From assembly GCF_030769565.1 (NCBI RefSeq), contig NZ_JAVCAP010000006.1, positions 1 to 44,281 on the forward strand: a DNA stretch of 44,281 nucleotides. The letters run 5' to 3'. Positions 1 through 8,500 of this stretch are shown piece after piece. The notes under the pieces were generated by a model. The model did not search any database and was not told where the DNA came from. It saw nothing but the letters and a program-made list of their open reading frames with translations. Source of the stretch: Methylophilus aquaticus (GTDB taxonomy: Bacteria > Pseudomonadota > Gammaproteobacteria > Burkholderiales > Methylophilaceae). Numbering within the stretch: the first letter of the stretch is position 1; every line of letters begins with the position of its first letter. The translations under genes were made by a program, and so were the position numbers.

Positions 1-43
1 GCAGATCTGGCTGGTGGTGATGCTGACTAAATGAAACAGATGC

Positions 44-68
44 AAAAACACCTAATTATTTGGGTGTT
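44..68 (-). terminator. Possible intrinsic terminator at the end of the cassette array
   Basis: Read on the minus strand, a six-base perfect stem (AACACC/GGTGTT, 63-68 with 47-52) with a ten-base A/T-rich loop runs straight into five T residues. It lies about 45 bases past the stop of the last cassette gene and could end transcripts of the array. The stem is short, so this is tentative. Confidence 0.4.
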
Positions 69-80
69 GGGGATGATATT

Positions 81-119
81 GCTTGACAGGAAGGGGAAGT
101 CCCTAGAGATGGGTTAGCC
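81..119 (-). other. Degenerate attC site of cassette 2
   Basis: On the minus strand GGCTAAC (119-113) is the exact complement of the GTTAGCC that opens cassette 2, as expected for the R'' box of its own attC. The bases after it (CCATC) match those after R'' in the intact attC at 618-675. Beyond that the site is poor: a short AGGG/CCCT stem and a one-mismatch R' candidate (GTCAAGC, 87-81). It is shorter than normal attC sites, so the 3' half is probably decayed. Confidence 0.35.
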
Positions 120-602
120 AGCATTTGTTGTGAAAACCAATAGCTGGGCTATACATGGGTTTGCTTGTAACACTCCACGAACAAGCTCATACGAAAATAT
201 GGCCCATGATAAAGATAAAAAATTGCCAATTGCATAACTATAAAAACGTACAAGAGTTGACATATTTTTTCCATTAGTATGCACTCCGCCTTGAATGCTA
301 AGCCAACCAGTAAACGCTTTGAAAGCAAGGACTCCCCCAAGTATTTCAGTGTGGTTTGCAACCAAAGCATAAATGTATACTGCAGACTCTATTGTTCCCA
401 TCACTTTGCCGATAGTTTCTCTAATCGTTAGATCTTTTAATTCAACCTTAAATGCTTCATCCAGATCTGTTCCATTTGTGGCCTCTTTTTCAAGTAACTT
501 TAAGCACGAGCGGATCGACAAGCTAACAAGACCCACCCAAGTAAATAAAGAGCATAGGATAAAAGATACTAAAAAAATCCAAAACTGGAATGGCTCGCTC
601 AT
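114..602 (-). CDS. Integron cassette 2: membrane protein of unknown function
   Basis: A 162-residue protein I do not recognise. It has a strong N-terminal membrane segment (about residues 6-30), a polar stretch with charged residues (about 36-62), and two further hydrophobic stretches (about 68-100 and 118-146). The layout suggests three or four membrane spans with a short cytoplasmic loop. The ATG lies 21 bases inside the cassette boundary (623/624), with AGAGA as a weak ribosome site. The stop codon overlaps the R'' box of the cassette's own attC, a common cassette economy. The gene reads away from intI, as cassette genes normally do. Expression would depend on an upstream array promoter or one inside cassette 1. 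It could be half of a two-part defence or toxin system, but nothing in the sequence shows this. Confidence 0.7.
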   Translation of the reverse strand: MSEPFQFWIFLVSFILCSLFTWVGLVSLSIRSCLKLLEKEATNGTDLDEAFKVELKDLTIRETIGKVMGTIESAVYIYALVANHTEILGGVLAFKAFTGWLSIQGGVHTNGKNMSTLVRFYSYAIGNFLSLSWAIFSYELVRGVLQANPCIAQLLVFTTNAG

Positions 603-617
603 ATTGAATCTCTGTAA

Positions 618-675
618 GGCTAACGTTTGAGTTCAGCGGCCGCCGGAGGCGGTCCGCTGGAACGATGGGTTGGGC
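618..675 (-). other. attC recombination site of cassette 1
   Basis: Read on the minus strand, the site begins with R'' GCCCAAC (675-669) and ends with R' GTTAGCC (624-618). Between them is an imperfect stem: CAGCGG-A-CCGCC, loop TCC, then GGCGGCCGCTG. The unpaired A and an unpaired C next to L'' match the extrahelical bases typical of attC. R'' is the exact complement of the GTTGGGC at the attI junction, which closes cassette 1 as a 501-base unit (624-1124). Strand exchange would fall between G624 and T623 on the minus strand. Confidence 0.9.
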
Positions 676-688
676 TGCATTCTGCGAC

Positions 689-1072
689 TCATTTCTTGGT
701 GAGATTCTTGTATGCCCCCAAAGCTGCGCCAATTGCAGCTCCGGCCGCGGGACCAATTAGTGGCACAGGAACCGCTATCGCTGCGCCGACAACAGCGGCG
801 GCAGCGGAATCTTTTGCTAGATCGGATTTGGCCGCTTCAGATGCCACGCGGGCAACTTCTGTGGCCGCTCTTTTCGCCAAGTTCAGGCCTTTCTGGGTTA
901 ACTGCTTTAGATCCTCTTGATCCAGCTTCCCGTCGCCATCTTGGTCGAGAATAGTGGTGGCTACAGTAACTGCAGAGTTTTTGGCCGTTTGGAGCGCTGA
1001 AGAGATTGAACTTCCGGCGTTAGAGGCTGACTGCTTGGCGCCATTTGCGATGTTTATCAGCTGATTTTTCAT
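689..1072 (-). CDS. Integron cassette 1: EF-hand and glycine-zipper protein
   Basis: A 127-residue protein with no family I can name. Residues 43-54 form a near-canonical EF-hand calcium loop: D43, D45, D47, G48, L50, D51 and D54 sit at the expected positions, although the last is usually Glu. Residues 5-40 and 56-90 are Ala/Ser-rich helical stretches. Residues 92-120 are hydrophobic with regular small residues (GAAIA, GPAAGAAIGAALGA), a glycine-zipper pattern of the kind that inserts into membranes. There is no signal peptide. It is the only gene of cassette 1 and the first next to attI, so it is the cassette most likely to be expressed. A calcium-responsive membrane-active protein is a reasonable guess, but function is unknown. 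The ribosome site is weak (AAAGAA). Confidence 0.75.
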   Translation of the reverse strand: MKNQLINIANGAKQSASNAGSSISSALQTAKNSAVTVATTILDQDGDGKLDQEDLKQLTQKGLNLAKRAATEVARVASEAAKSDLAKDSAAAAVVGAAIAVPVPLIGPAAGAAIGAALGAYKNLTKK

Positions 1073-1118
1073 TTGTGATTCTTTAGAAATTATCTAGTGC
1101 TCCGTGGATTGGCCTGCC

Positions 1119-1125
1119 GCCCAAC
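1119..1125 (-). other. attI core site (integron insertion point)
   Basis: On the minus strand GTTGGGC fits the GTTRRRY core and marks the junction between the integron platform and cassette 1. It lies 110 bases upstream of the intI start, and the next cassette's R'' is its exact complement. Both are expected for an attI site already carrying cassettes. Confidence 0.8.
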
Positions 1126-1134
1126 GTAATATAG

Positions 1135-1150
1135 ACACCGAAATCGGTGT
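1135..1150. repeat. Palindrome beside the attI core
   Basis: ACACCGA (1135-1141) and TCGGTGT (1144-1150) form a perfect seven-base inverted repeat around AA. It lies nine bases from the attI core, between it and intI. It could be an accessory integrase site or an operator for intI or the cassette promoter. No LexA-like box was seen here. Confidence 0.6.
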
Positions 1151-1235
1151 ATAACTTAAATTTAACATTTGTTTACTTTTGTTGATTATTCAAATAAATT
1201 ATTGTTTATCTTGGTTTTTTTCTTGGTCAACTTAC

Positions 1236-2228
1236 ATGGCTACTTCACAACTGCAACAGGAAACACACCCGCCCAAGTTACTAGTGTTAATGCGTGAAAA
1301 AATACGTGTTAATCATTACAGCATTCGTACAGAAACGCAATATTTGCAATGGGCAAAGCGGTACATTTTGTTTCATCATAAGCGGCATCCAAAAGAGATG
1401 GGTGGCAAAGAAGTTGAAGCTTTTCTATCGCACTTGGCGGTTGACGGGAATGTTTCTGCCAGTACACAAAATCAGGCATTGTCTGCTTTGTTGTTTCTGT
1501 ATCGGGTAGTGCTGGAGCAGGAATTACCATGGATGGAGGATGTGATTCGGGCTAAGAAGCCCAAGAAATTGCCTGTTGTGCTTTCCAAGCAAGAGGTGAT
1601 TTTGTTAATGGAGGCGATGCCTGAGGGTGTTTACCGCTTGGTTGTGCGTTTGTTGTATGGCACGGGCCTGAGGATTATGGAGTGCTGTCGATTACGGGTA
1701 CAGGATATCGATTTTGACCGCGGTGAGATTTTGGTCAGAAACGGCAAGGGTGCAAAAGACAGGGTGACGATGTTACCCACCAAGATTATCCCGGCCTTGA
1801 AAACACACATGGCTTTTCGTAAAGCGATCTTTGAAGCAGATTTAAAGCAAGGAAAAGCAAGTGTGTATATGTCAGATGCGCTTGCGAGAAAATATATGAA
1901 TGCGGACCGCAGTTGGCCTTGGCAGTATGTGTTTTGCTCGGGGAGTTTCTCAGTGGATCCGCGCACGGGGATTGAGCGCAGGCATCATCTGGATGAAAAG
2001 CTGATTCAGCGGGCGTTTAAAAAGGCAGTGTTAGCGGCTGGTTTGCACAAGGCTGCGACGCCACATACTTTGCGTCATAGTTTTGCCACGCATTTGTTAG
2101 AGCAGGGCTATGATATTCGCACCGTGCAAGAGTTGCTGGGACATTCGGATATTTCTACCACGATGATTTATACGCATGTGTTGAACAAGGGCGGTCGGGG
2201 GGTCAGTAGTCCACTGGATGTGATTTAA
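1236..2228 (+). CDS. intI: Integron integrase IntI (tyrosine recombinase)
   Basis: Catalyses insertion and excision of cassettes at attI and attC. With the ATG at 1236 the protein has 330 residues and its active-site residues fall at R146, K171, H277, R280, H303 and Y312, the same numbers as in class 1 IntI. This is the reason for choosing 1236 over the upstream TTG at 1179. The region between about residues 205 and 252 carries the insertion that separates integron integrases from XerC/XerD (SWPWQYVF, then [11 protein letters not shown]). This insertion grips the extrahelical bases of attC. No frameshift or lost catalytic residue is visible, so the enzyme is probably active. It is divergent from the cassettes, the standard layout. 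The upstream DNA is very AT-rich and no convincing promoter or SOS box was found. Confidence 0.95.
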   Translation: MATSQLQQETHPPKLLVLMREKIRVNHYSIRTETQYLQWAKRYILFHHKRHPKEMGGKEVEAFLSHLAVDGNVSASTQNQALSALLFLYRVVLEQELPWMEDVIRAKKPKKLPVVLSKQEVILLMEAMPEGVYRLVVRLLYGTGLRIMECCRLRVQDIDFDRGEILVRNGKGAKDRVTMLPTKIIPALKTHMAFRKAIFEADLKQGKASVYMSDALARKYMNADRSWPWQYVFCSGSFSVDPRTGIERRHHLDEKLIQRAFKKAVLAAGLHKAATPHTLRHSFATHLLEQGYDIRTVQELLGHSDISTTMIYTHVLNKGGRGVSSPLDVI

Positions 2229-2475
2229 CCCAGATTTTTCATTAGGCGATTTTCAATCTACTTGAACGTCAACTTGTCTGGGTTGCGTCTTTTTTGCGCT
2301 CATGGAGAATCTGGGTTTTCTGGTGTTCTGTCAGGTGACTTTTCAATCAAGGGCTTGTCAACTTAACCACTTTCGTCAATCGTCACGCAAACTTTAGCGT
2401 GTATTGGCGGTGCATGAAATAAAGGCTGTTATGAGCAGCGCACAAGCAATTTACTGTTTTATGCATTGTGTATGT
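2227..2475. other. Spacer behind intI with inverted repeats
   Basis: AACCCAGA (2227-2234) and TCTGGGTT (2277-2284) are an eight-base inverted repeat, the second followed after GCGTC by six T residues. A further copy of ATCTGGGTT lies near 2309. CACGC/GCGTG near 2384-2401 forms a small hairpin. The first pair could end intI transcription despite its long loop. No gene is seen here. Confidence 0.35.
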
Positions 2476-2922
2476 TTAATTTCCGCCAAAAATCGTATTC
2501 AGCGATTCACTTTTACTATTCTCGACCATCACAGCGGCTTTGCCGGGGTCATTGGCGATGGTATTCGCCCAATCCTGACTCATGGTTTCAATCTCGCTAT
2601 TGCTGCTACTGGCTGTCAGACCAGTCAATCCCGTTGAGTCACTTTCACTGTCATCTGTGCCAAAGATGAGCGAGGCGTTGCTTAACTGGTATTGCCGCAT
2701 TTGTTGCAGTAAGCCTTGCGCGGTATAGGTGGGGGTTGTGCTGCTGCTGGCGCCAAGTGTCACGCTGGCACTCTCTGAGGCGGAGGTGCTACTGGTACTG
2801 GTGGTTTCAGTATTGGCCTTTTTCACGCTTTGACTCTTGGTGTCAGTGGTGGCCGTGCTGTTGTCTGTGCCGTAGGTTTTGCTTAATAGTGAAGCTACGT
2901 TGTTAATGTTAGAAACTGACAT
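2476..2922 (-). CDS. Ser/Thr-rich orphan protein with a flagellar sigma-28 promoter
   Basis: A 148-residue protein that I cannot assign to a family. It has no signal peptide and no membrane segment. Residues 17-65 are dominated by Ser and Thr and probably disordered. Residues 66-92 (QGLLQQMRQYQLSNASLIFG) and 110-146 look helical. The overall character resembles small low-complexity proteins of flagellar regulons, but no motif proves this. A good ribosome site (AAGGA) precedes the ATG. The key evidence for a role is the promoter at 2968-2994, which matches the FliA consensus with exact spacing. That suggests co-expression with late flagellar genes. It could be an export-apparatus client, a motility accessory protein or a regulator. 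Confidence 0.8.
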   Translation of the reverse strand: MSVSNINNVASLLSKTYGTDNSTATTDTKSQSVKKANTETTSTSSTSASESASVTLGASSSTTPTYTAQGLLQQMRQYQLSNASLIFGTDDSESDSTGLTGLTASSSNSEIETMSQDWANTIANDPGKAAVMVENSKSESLNTIFGGN

Positions 2923-2967
2923 GACGTTTCCTTAAATAAAGATGAAGTTACATTACTCCGTATCCTG

Positions 2968-2994
2968 TTAACGGCATGATTAGAATAAACTTTA
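2968..2994 (-). promoter_or_regulatory. Sigma-28 (FliA) promoter
   Basis: On the minus strand the -35 element TAAAGTTT (2994-2987) matches the enteric FliA consensus in all eight bases. An 11-base spacer follows, then GCCGTTAA (2975-2968), seven of eight matches to GCCGATAA. Transcription would start about 40 bases before the ATG at 2922. The matching fliA gene is in this window. Confidence 0.85.
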
Positions 2995-3041
2995 GAAAGT
3001 AGCTTAATTTAGTTATTTGCGTGAAGCAGACTTGCATGATG

Positions 3042-3150
3042 GATTGCCGTGGGCTAGAGCACTCACAATGACAGCATGTCATTGTGAGTTTTCAGTGCAT
3101 GCAGCTGGTTAAGGGGGAGGGTAAGTCTTTGCGAGCAAAGCGCGGCAATC
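3042..3150. repeat. Nested palindromic repeat element (REP/MITE-like)
   Basis: Outer ends GATTGCCG (3042-3049) and CGGCAATC (3143-3150) are inverted copies. Inside is a perfect 13-base stem with a GCA loop (3061-3089) followed by TTTT. The flanking text TTTGCGAG and GCGCGGCAATC resembles the dispersed TCATTGCGAG...GGCAATC repeats found in many bacterial genomes. The inner hairpin may also act as a terminator. It lies between two minus-strand genes. Confidence 0.7.
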
Positions 3151-3167
3151 AAGGCAACTTTTCCCAA

Positions 3168-4025
3168 TCAGGCCAATAGATTGACCTGTACATTGACGAT
3201 GAGCGAGGGGATCACGGCAGGCCCTATGAAGCTGCCAGCCACGGGCGGCACGGCTTCCGGGTTGCGTGCCACGGCCACCGCAATATGCTGTGTGCCGGTG
3301 ACCAGGCCAGAGGTAGGGTCAAAGCCTTTCCAGCCGGTGCCTGGTAGATAGACTTCTGCCCAGGCATGGGTGGTGGCATTGCCTGCTTCGGTGGCCGGGG
3401 CATGCAGATAGCCGCTGACAAATCGGCTGGCCAGGCCCAAACAGCGGCAGGCTTCTATAAATAAAGTGGCGTAATCACGGCAGGAGCCACTGCCGTAATT
3501 GAGCGTGGTGGCCGGTGTTTGAACCCCGGCTTCTTCACGGACCTGATAGCGAAACTGGGTATAGATGGCCTGGTTTAAGCGGGTGAGTAAGGAGAAGGTG
3601 GTCCAGTGGCCGTTGCGTACCCCAAGGTGTATGAGCCAGTTGTTCACCGCGGTCTGGTCATTGGCAAACACGGGTAATTGAAAAGCGGTAAGATCCGCCC
3701 ATTCCGCTTGCGGGTAATTGAACGGGTAATTGACGGCATATTCTTCTATCAAAAAGTCCAGCGGGGCTTCTTCATAGTGTTGTATCACCACTTCACTGGC
3801 AATGGTGAGCTTGTCACTGGCTTGCTGAAAGGTGACCGCCGCCAGCGAGTTATCAAACACATCACGTGTCCATTTGATGGTGTAGGCAGGCGAGATATTG
3901 AGCAGCGAGGACTCGATACGCAGGTCATGGCCTTCACGCGGACGCAATAACAAATAATGCTGTTGCAAGGTGACCTGGGTCGGAAAAGTATATTCGGTCA
4001 GGTGTTTGATTCTCAAGCGTTTCAT
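3168..4025 (-). CDS. Transglutaminase-like protease-fold protein
   Basis: A 285-residue protein with the bacterial transglutaminase layout: an N-terminal beta-rich domain (about residues 1-90) and a papain-like core. The catalytic triad is visible as C182 (GSGSCRDYA), H220 (THAWAEV) and D236 (FDPTSG). No signal peptide is present. Such proteins are thought to act as cysteine peptidases or amide-bond enzymes, and the true substrate is unknown. It lies 19 bases downstream of a second protein of the same fold, so the two are probably co-transcribed. In other bacteria similar pairs sit beside alpha-E and circularly permuted ATP-grasp proteins, but neither is present here. Confidence 0.85.
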   Translation of the reverse strand: MKRLRIKHLTEYTFPTQVTLQQHYLLLRPREGHDLRIESSLLNISPAYTIKWTRDVFDNSLAAVTFQQASDKLTIASEVVIQHYEEAPLDFLIEEYAVNYPFNYPQAEWADLTAFQLPVFANDQTAVNNWLIHLGVRNGHWTTFSLLTRLNQAIYTQFRYQVREEAGVQTPATTLNYGSGSCRDYATLFIEACRCLGLASRFVSGYLHAPATEAGNATTHAWAEVYLPGTGWKGFDPTSGLVTGTQHIAVAVARNPEAVPPVAGSFIGPAVIPSLIVNVQVNLLA

Positions 4026-4044
4026 AATGTCAGGTTGCCTTTGA

Positions 4045-4842
4045 TCAAGCGGGCGCGTCAGCCAGTTGCGTGACGCGTACCTGCATCAGTTCAGGGTGCA
4101 GGGCCGGGCCAAACTGATTAAAGATGGCCACATCTGCGGCATCGTGCCCATAAGCGACGGTGACTCGCCCCCCGCGTGGCTGGCTCTGGGTGGGGTCAAA
4201 GGTATACCATTTTCCATTAACATAGGCCTCAAACCAGGCATGGAAGTCCATGGGATTTAACTCGTGCAGATAACCCACCACCATGCGTGCCGGAATGCAC
4301 AAGCCACGACACAGCGCGATGCCTAAATGCGCCAGCTCGCGACACACGCCTTCACGTTGCTGGTTAACCTCGACCGCAGACAGTTGAAAGTGCGGTGAAT
4401 CCGGGTTGAAGCGAATATTGTTGCGTATCCATTGCGCAATGGCGGCCACCTGATCATAACCAGGCAATACACCGGCGACGATGTGCTGGCCGAGGTCAAT
4501 AAACTTATCTGATTCACAATAACGCGAGGGCAACAGATAGGTTAAGACATCATCGGGCAGGTTCTGCACATCTTCAAAAGGGGCGCCCGGCGCAGTGTCG
4601 ATCCCATCAGCCGTCAGAATATCTGCGGAAGTACTGATGGAAAACTCACCGACAGGGGCAATCAGGCGCTGGCAAAGGTTGCCGTAACTGTCCGTGTATT
4701 CCACTACGGGTACGCTGGGTTTTAATGTGTAAGACTGGCGCGCCACCCATTGGTGCATGCCGCTGCGCGGGCGTAACATTAAAATAAACGGGGTAGGGAT
4801 GCTGACATGAAAAGTGATATCGCATTCAGTACGTAACCACAT
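4045..4842 (-). CDS. Transglutaminase-like protein, second of a pair
   Basis: A 265-residue protein of the transglutaminase-like superfamily. The triad is C167 (REGVCRELA), H201 (MDFHAWFE) and D216 (YTFDPTQ). It shares fold and size with the downstream gene at 3168-4025 but little sequence, so the pair is not a recent duplication. The ATG follows a clear ribosome site (AAGGAAAA). The 19-base gap to the next gene suggests one transcript. Function and substrate are not known. The conserved triad indicates an active enzyme. Confidence 0.85.
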   Translation of the reverse strand: MWLRTECDITFHVSIPTPFILMLRPRSGMHQWVARQSYTLKPSVPVVEYTDSYGNLCQRLIAPVGEFSISTSADILTADGIDTAPGAPFEDVQNLPDDVLTYLLPSRYCESDKFIDLGQHIVAGVLPGYDQVAAIAQWIRNNIRFNPDSPHFQLSAVEVNQQREGVCRELAHLGIALCRGLCIPARMVVGYLHELNPMDFHAWFEAYVNGKWYTFDPTQSQPRGGRVTVAYGHDAADVAIFNQFGPALHPELMQVRVTQLADAPA

Positions 4843-4980
4843 GCATTTTCCTTATGGTGATCACATAAGGCCTATTCTAGCCTGCTTTGAGGCTGTGGCT
4901 CCATTGTTTTTTCTGAATCATCAGAGGGGTCTGGAATGCAAACACGCCATGAATGGCGGGAAAAGCGTTGGCCTGGGTAC

Positions 4981-5005
4981 AAAAAAACCGGGTGTTCCCG
5001 GTTTT
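4981..5005 (-). terminator. Intrinsic terminator of queF
   Basis: AAAACCGGG (4984-4992), loop TGTT, CCCGGTTTT (4997-5005): a perfect nine-base stem. On the minus strand it ends in seven T residues. It lies 44 bases past the queF stop. The short T run on the other side may give weak activity on the plus strand. Confidence 0.85.
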
Positions 5006-5048
5006 AGCGTGCGTAAATTCCCGCGCGTCCCATCATTCTGTTGCGTAT

Positions 5049-5495
5049 TTAGCCCCGAATATTGCTCTGTGCGCTGAACTGTGTCAGTTCCACATAGGGC
5101 TGTGGTTGCCAGCCCGCAGCACGGTGTTCGGCAATCACATTGGTGAAAATGCCGCCACGGACAAAAAACTTGGCAGTGACGCGCATAAATTTCGGGTCAA
5201 TGGCGATGACCAGATCATCGAGAATACGGTTGGTGACCGCTTCGTGAAAACAGCCTTCATCACGAAATGACCAGGTATAGAGCTTGAGGCTTTTCAGTTC
5301 TACGCATAACTGGTTGGGAATGTAATCCAGATAGATCACTGCAAAGTCAGGTTGGCCGGTTTTAGGGCAGAGACAAGTGAATTCGGGGATTTCCATATGA
5401 ATATGAAAATCACGGTTTGGATTAGGATTTTCGAAAGTTTCGAGGATCTTGGTGGGTTGGGCGGTGGGCTTGCCACCAAGTAAATGATCGGACAT
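5049..5495 (-). CDS. queF: NADPH-dependent 7-cyano-7-deazaguanine reductase
   Basis: Reduces preQ0 to preQ1, a nitrile-to-amine step in queuosine biosynthesis for tRNA. At 148 residues it is the short unimodular QueF type. The motif [15 protein letters not shown] places the covalent-catalysis cysteine at C43 and the acid/base aspartate at D50. [14 protein letters not shown] (residues 66-79) is the QueF family motif, and GCFHE follows. The gene stands alone between its terminator and divergent smc. A TATAAT -10 box is present on the minus strand at 5531-5526, but its -35 is poor. No preQ1 riboswitch was recognised in the short leader, and no other queuosine gene is in the window. Confidence 0.95.
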   Translation of the reverse strand: MSDHLLGGKPTAQPTKILETFENPNPNRDFHIHMEIPEFTCLCPKTGQPDFAVIYLDYIPNQLCVELKSLKLYTWSFRDEGCFHEAVTNRILDDLVIAIDPKFMRVTAKFFVRGGIFTNVIAEHRAAGWQPQPYVELTQFSAQSNIRG

Positions 5496-5575
5496 ATCTG
5501 TATCTGTTTCTGTATAAAAGTGGTTATTATAACGCCTGAGTTTAATTAAAAAATCTGATAAGTGGTTTTCTTACT

Positions 5576-8500
5576 TTGCGTCTGACACATTTAAAACTTG
5601 CGGGGTTCAAGTCTTTTGTTGATCCGACCACCATACACCTGCATGGACAGCGTGTGGGCGTGGTGGGTCCGAATGGCTGCGGTAAATCCAACGTGATGGA
5701 GTCTGTACGCTGGGTGCTGGGCGAGTCTTCGGCCAAAGAGATGCGCGCTGATGCCATGGACGCGGTCATTTTTAACGGGTCGGGTAACCGAAAAGCCATT
5801 TCGCGTGCCAGCGTAGAACTGGTATTTGATAACAGCATGGGCGGTGCCAGTGGCGAGTGGAACCAGTATGCTGAAATTTCAGTCAAGCGCGTGATCGAGC
5901 GCGACAAAGGCTCCACTTATTACATCAACAATACCGCCGTGCGTCGCCGCGATGTGGCCGATCTGTTTTTGGGAACAGGCTTGGGCGGGCGGGCGTACGC
6001 CATCATTGGTCAAAACACCATTTCACGGATTGTCGAGGCCAGGCCGGAAGAATTGCGTGTATTCCTGGAGGAGGCGGCCGGTATCAGCAAATACAAAGAG
6101 CGTCGCCGTGAAACCGAATTGCGCTTGCGCGACACGCGCGAAAATCTGGCGCGCGTCGATGATATTTCGCGCGAAATGAACAAGCAGATACTCAAGCTGG
6201 AAGCACAAGCCGTGGTGACCCAGCAATATCAGAGCCTGCAAGCCGCGTTTAAGCTGGCCGAGGCGCAATGGTGGTGGCTGCGCAAGCGCGATGCTTTACT
6301 CGCCCATGAAGCTGCCAGCAAAGCCGTTGAACAGGCGGTGAATGCGCTGGAGGCACAAATGGCGGCCTTGCGCAGCAACGAGCTGCAACTGGAGCAGTTG
6401 CGCCAGCAACACCAGGAAGCTGCAAATACCTTGCATACCACGCAGGCGGCCTTTTATGAAGCCAATGCCCAGGTGTCCAATCTGGATTTGCAAGTCAAGC
6501 AATCTGAAGAGGCACGGGACCGGCTGTTACAGCAGCAGCAGCAATTGCAGGCGCAACTGGAACGTGGCAGCCAGCAACAGCAGCAATTGCAGGCCCAGTT
6601 AGCAGAAAAAACGGCCGCACTGGCGCTGGCCGAGCACACTGTGGCCGGCCATGCCAGTCAGTTAAGCAGCCTGCAACAGGACTTGCCTGCGCAGGCGACA
6701 CAGTTGCAGGGGGTGCAGCAGGCCGCGCAAAACGCACAAATGGCGGTGCAGCACAGTCGGCAGCAGATACAGATTGAACAGAACAATGTGCAGTTTATGC
6801 AGCGTAACCTTGCTGATGCGCAACAGCGCTTGCAGCAACTGAATCAGGAACTCGGACTTTGGGCATTGCCGGATATGCAAGCCATGGATGCGCTGCAACA
6901 GCAGCTTGCAGAGCATCAGGCCAGCCTGCAGGGTGCAGAACAACAACTGGCGCAGTCACGCACGCAGGAAGCGGAATGGCAACAGCAATTGCAACAGGCG
7001 AGAAACACACTGCAACAGGCGCAGCGTGCACACCATCAGGCCGAAGCCGAGTGCCAGTCTTTGCTCAAATTACAGCACAGCATGAAACAGGATCAGCAAC
7101 TGGCGCCGTGGTTGCAAAAAACCGGATTACAGTCTGCCCCGCGCTTGTGGCAGGCCATACAGATCGAAACTGCGTGGCAACCTGCACTGGAAGCCTTTTT
7201 GGGCCTTAAACTGAATGCCTTGTTGCCTGAGCAGCAGACTGACTGGCTACATTTGCCGCATCCGCAGGCTGCACTCGCCATTGCCCAGTCTGCGACAGAA
7301 GCGGCAACGTTGCCGGGACACTGGCAAGGCTTGCCCAGCTTATATAGCCTGATGTCAGTGAAGCAGCCTGCAATGACGGGGGCGGTGCAACACTGGCTGG
7401 CGGGTGTGTATGTACTGGAAGATCTCTCACAGTTAGGCCACCTTCAGCCCAAGCTGCAGGCTGGCATGTGTTTGCTCACAAAAAACGGGGATATTTACCA
7501 GCGTTACAGTGTGGTGTTTCACGGCAGACAAACCCAGATGCAAGGCGTGCTGGAGCGGCAACAGCAACTCGAATCGCTGCAAGCAGGATTGGCGACATTG
7601 TTAGCGCAAGTCAGCGATGCGCAACAGCAGGTGCAGGGGCTGGAGGCCAGCCTGCATACACTTCGCCAGCAACAGCAACTCGCGCATCAACACATCAAGC
7701 AATATACGGCAGGCATGCACGATTTGCAGTTGCAGGTTTCACGCATGCAACAGGCACACGACAATGCCTTGCGGCGTCAAACGGCGTTACAACAGGAGAT
7801 CACACTCGCCGATGCAAAACAAGGCAAACTCACTGAGGAAATAGCGCAGGCACAGCAAAGTATAGCGCGCCAGCAGCAATTGTTCGCGGGCCTGGAAACC
7901 GCAGCCCGCGAAGCACAGTCAGCCAAACAACAGACTGAACAGGCTTATTTCAACCTGCGTGACGCTGTGCAGCAAGCGGAAAAAGCGCACCAGTCACAAG
8001 TGTTTGAGCATACTTTGCTCAAAAATGCGGTCAGTGAGCTGCAACAGCGGCTGACGCAAAATAACCAGGAGCGTCAGCATCTGGAGTTGCGGCTCGGCGA
8101 GACTGCACAAGCGTTGGCCATCAGCACGATGGAAACGCTGAAAGCCAATCTGGCCGAGGCCTTGACGCGTCAGCACACTTGCGAGCAGGCACTGGCACAG
8201 GCCAGAAACCAGTTGGCGCAGCAGGAAGCCGCGTTGCAGGAGCAGGAGCGTGCGCGCATGCAGGTTGACCAGCAACTTTATCCACTACGCGATGCTGTCG
8301 AACAACGCCGTCTCAAGCAGCAGGAATGCCGCATGCAGGTCGAACAATGCGAAACTGCACTACATGCAGCCGGGTTGGACGAGGCATCTATCCAGCAGGG
8401 TCTGGAGCCGGATGCAAAAGTGCACAGTCTCGCGCAAACCACACAACGACTGCAACAGCAGATTCAGCAACTGGGGCCGGTGAATATGGCGGCCATTGAA

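Noticed and set aside
1-30. Possible C-terminal end of a plus-strand gene (ADLAGGDAD then stop).
   Set aside because: Only nine codons, and a second frame is equally open, so coding cannot be supported.
1179-1235. Upstream TTG start adding 19 residues to the integrase.
   Set aside because: The added residues are unlike other integron integrases, and the ATG at 1236 reproduces class 1 active-site numbering exactly.
2404-2637. Plus-strand open frame overlapping the orphan gene.
   Set aside because: It is antisense to the Ser/Thr-rich gene, which has a ribosome site and a promoter; the plus-strand frame has neither.
5496-5575. preQ1 riboswitch upstream of queF.
   Set aside because: The leader is short and shows no hairpin with the A-rich tail of that riboswitch class.
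6859-7209. Open frames of up to 116 residues inside smc.
   Set aside because: Shadow frames caused by the repetitive Gln codons of smc; composition is low-complexity and there is no ribosome site.
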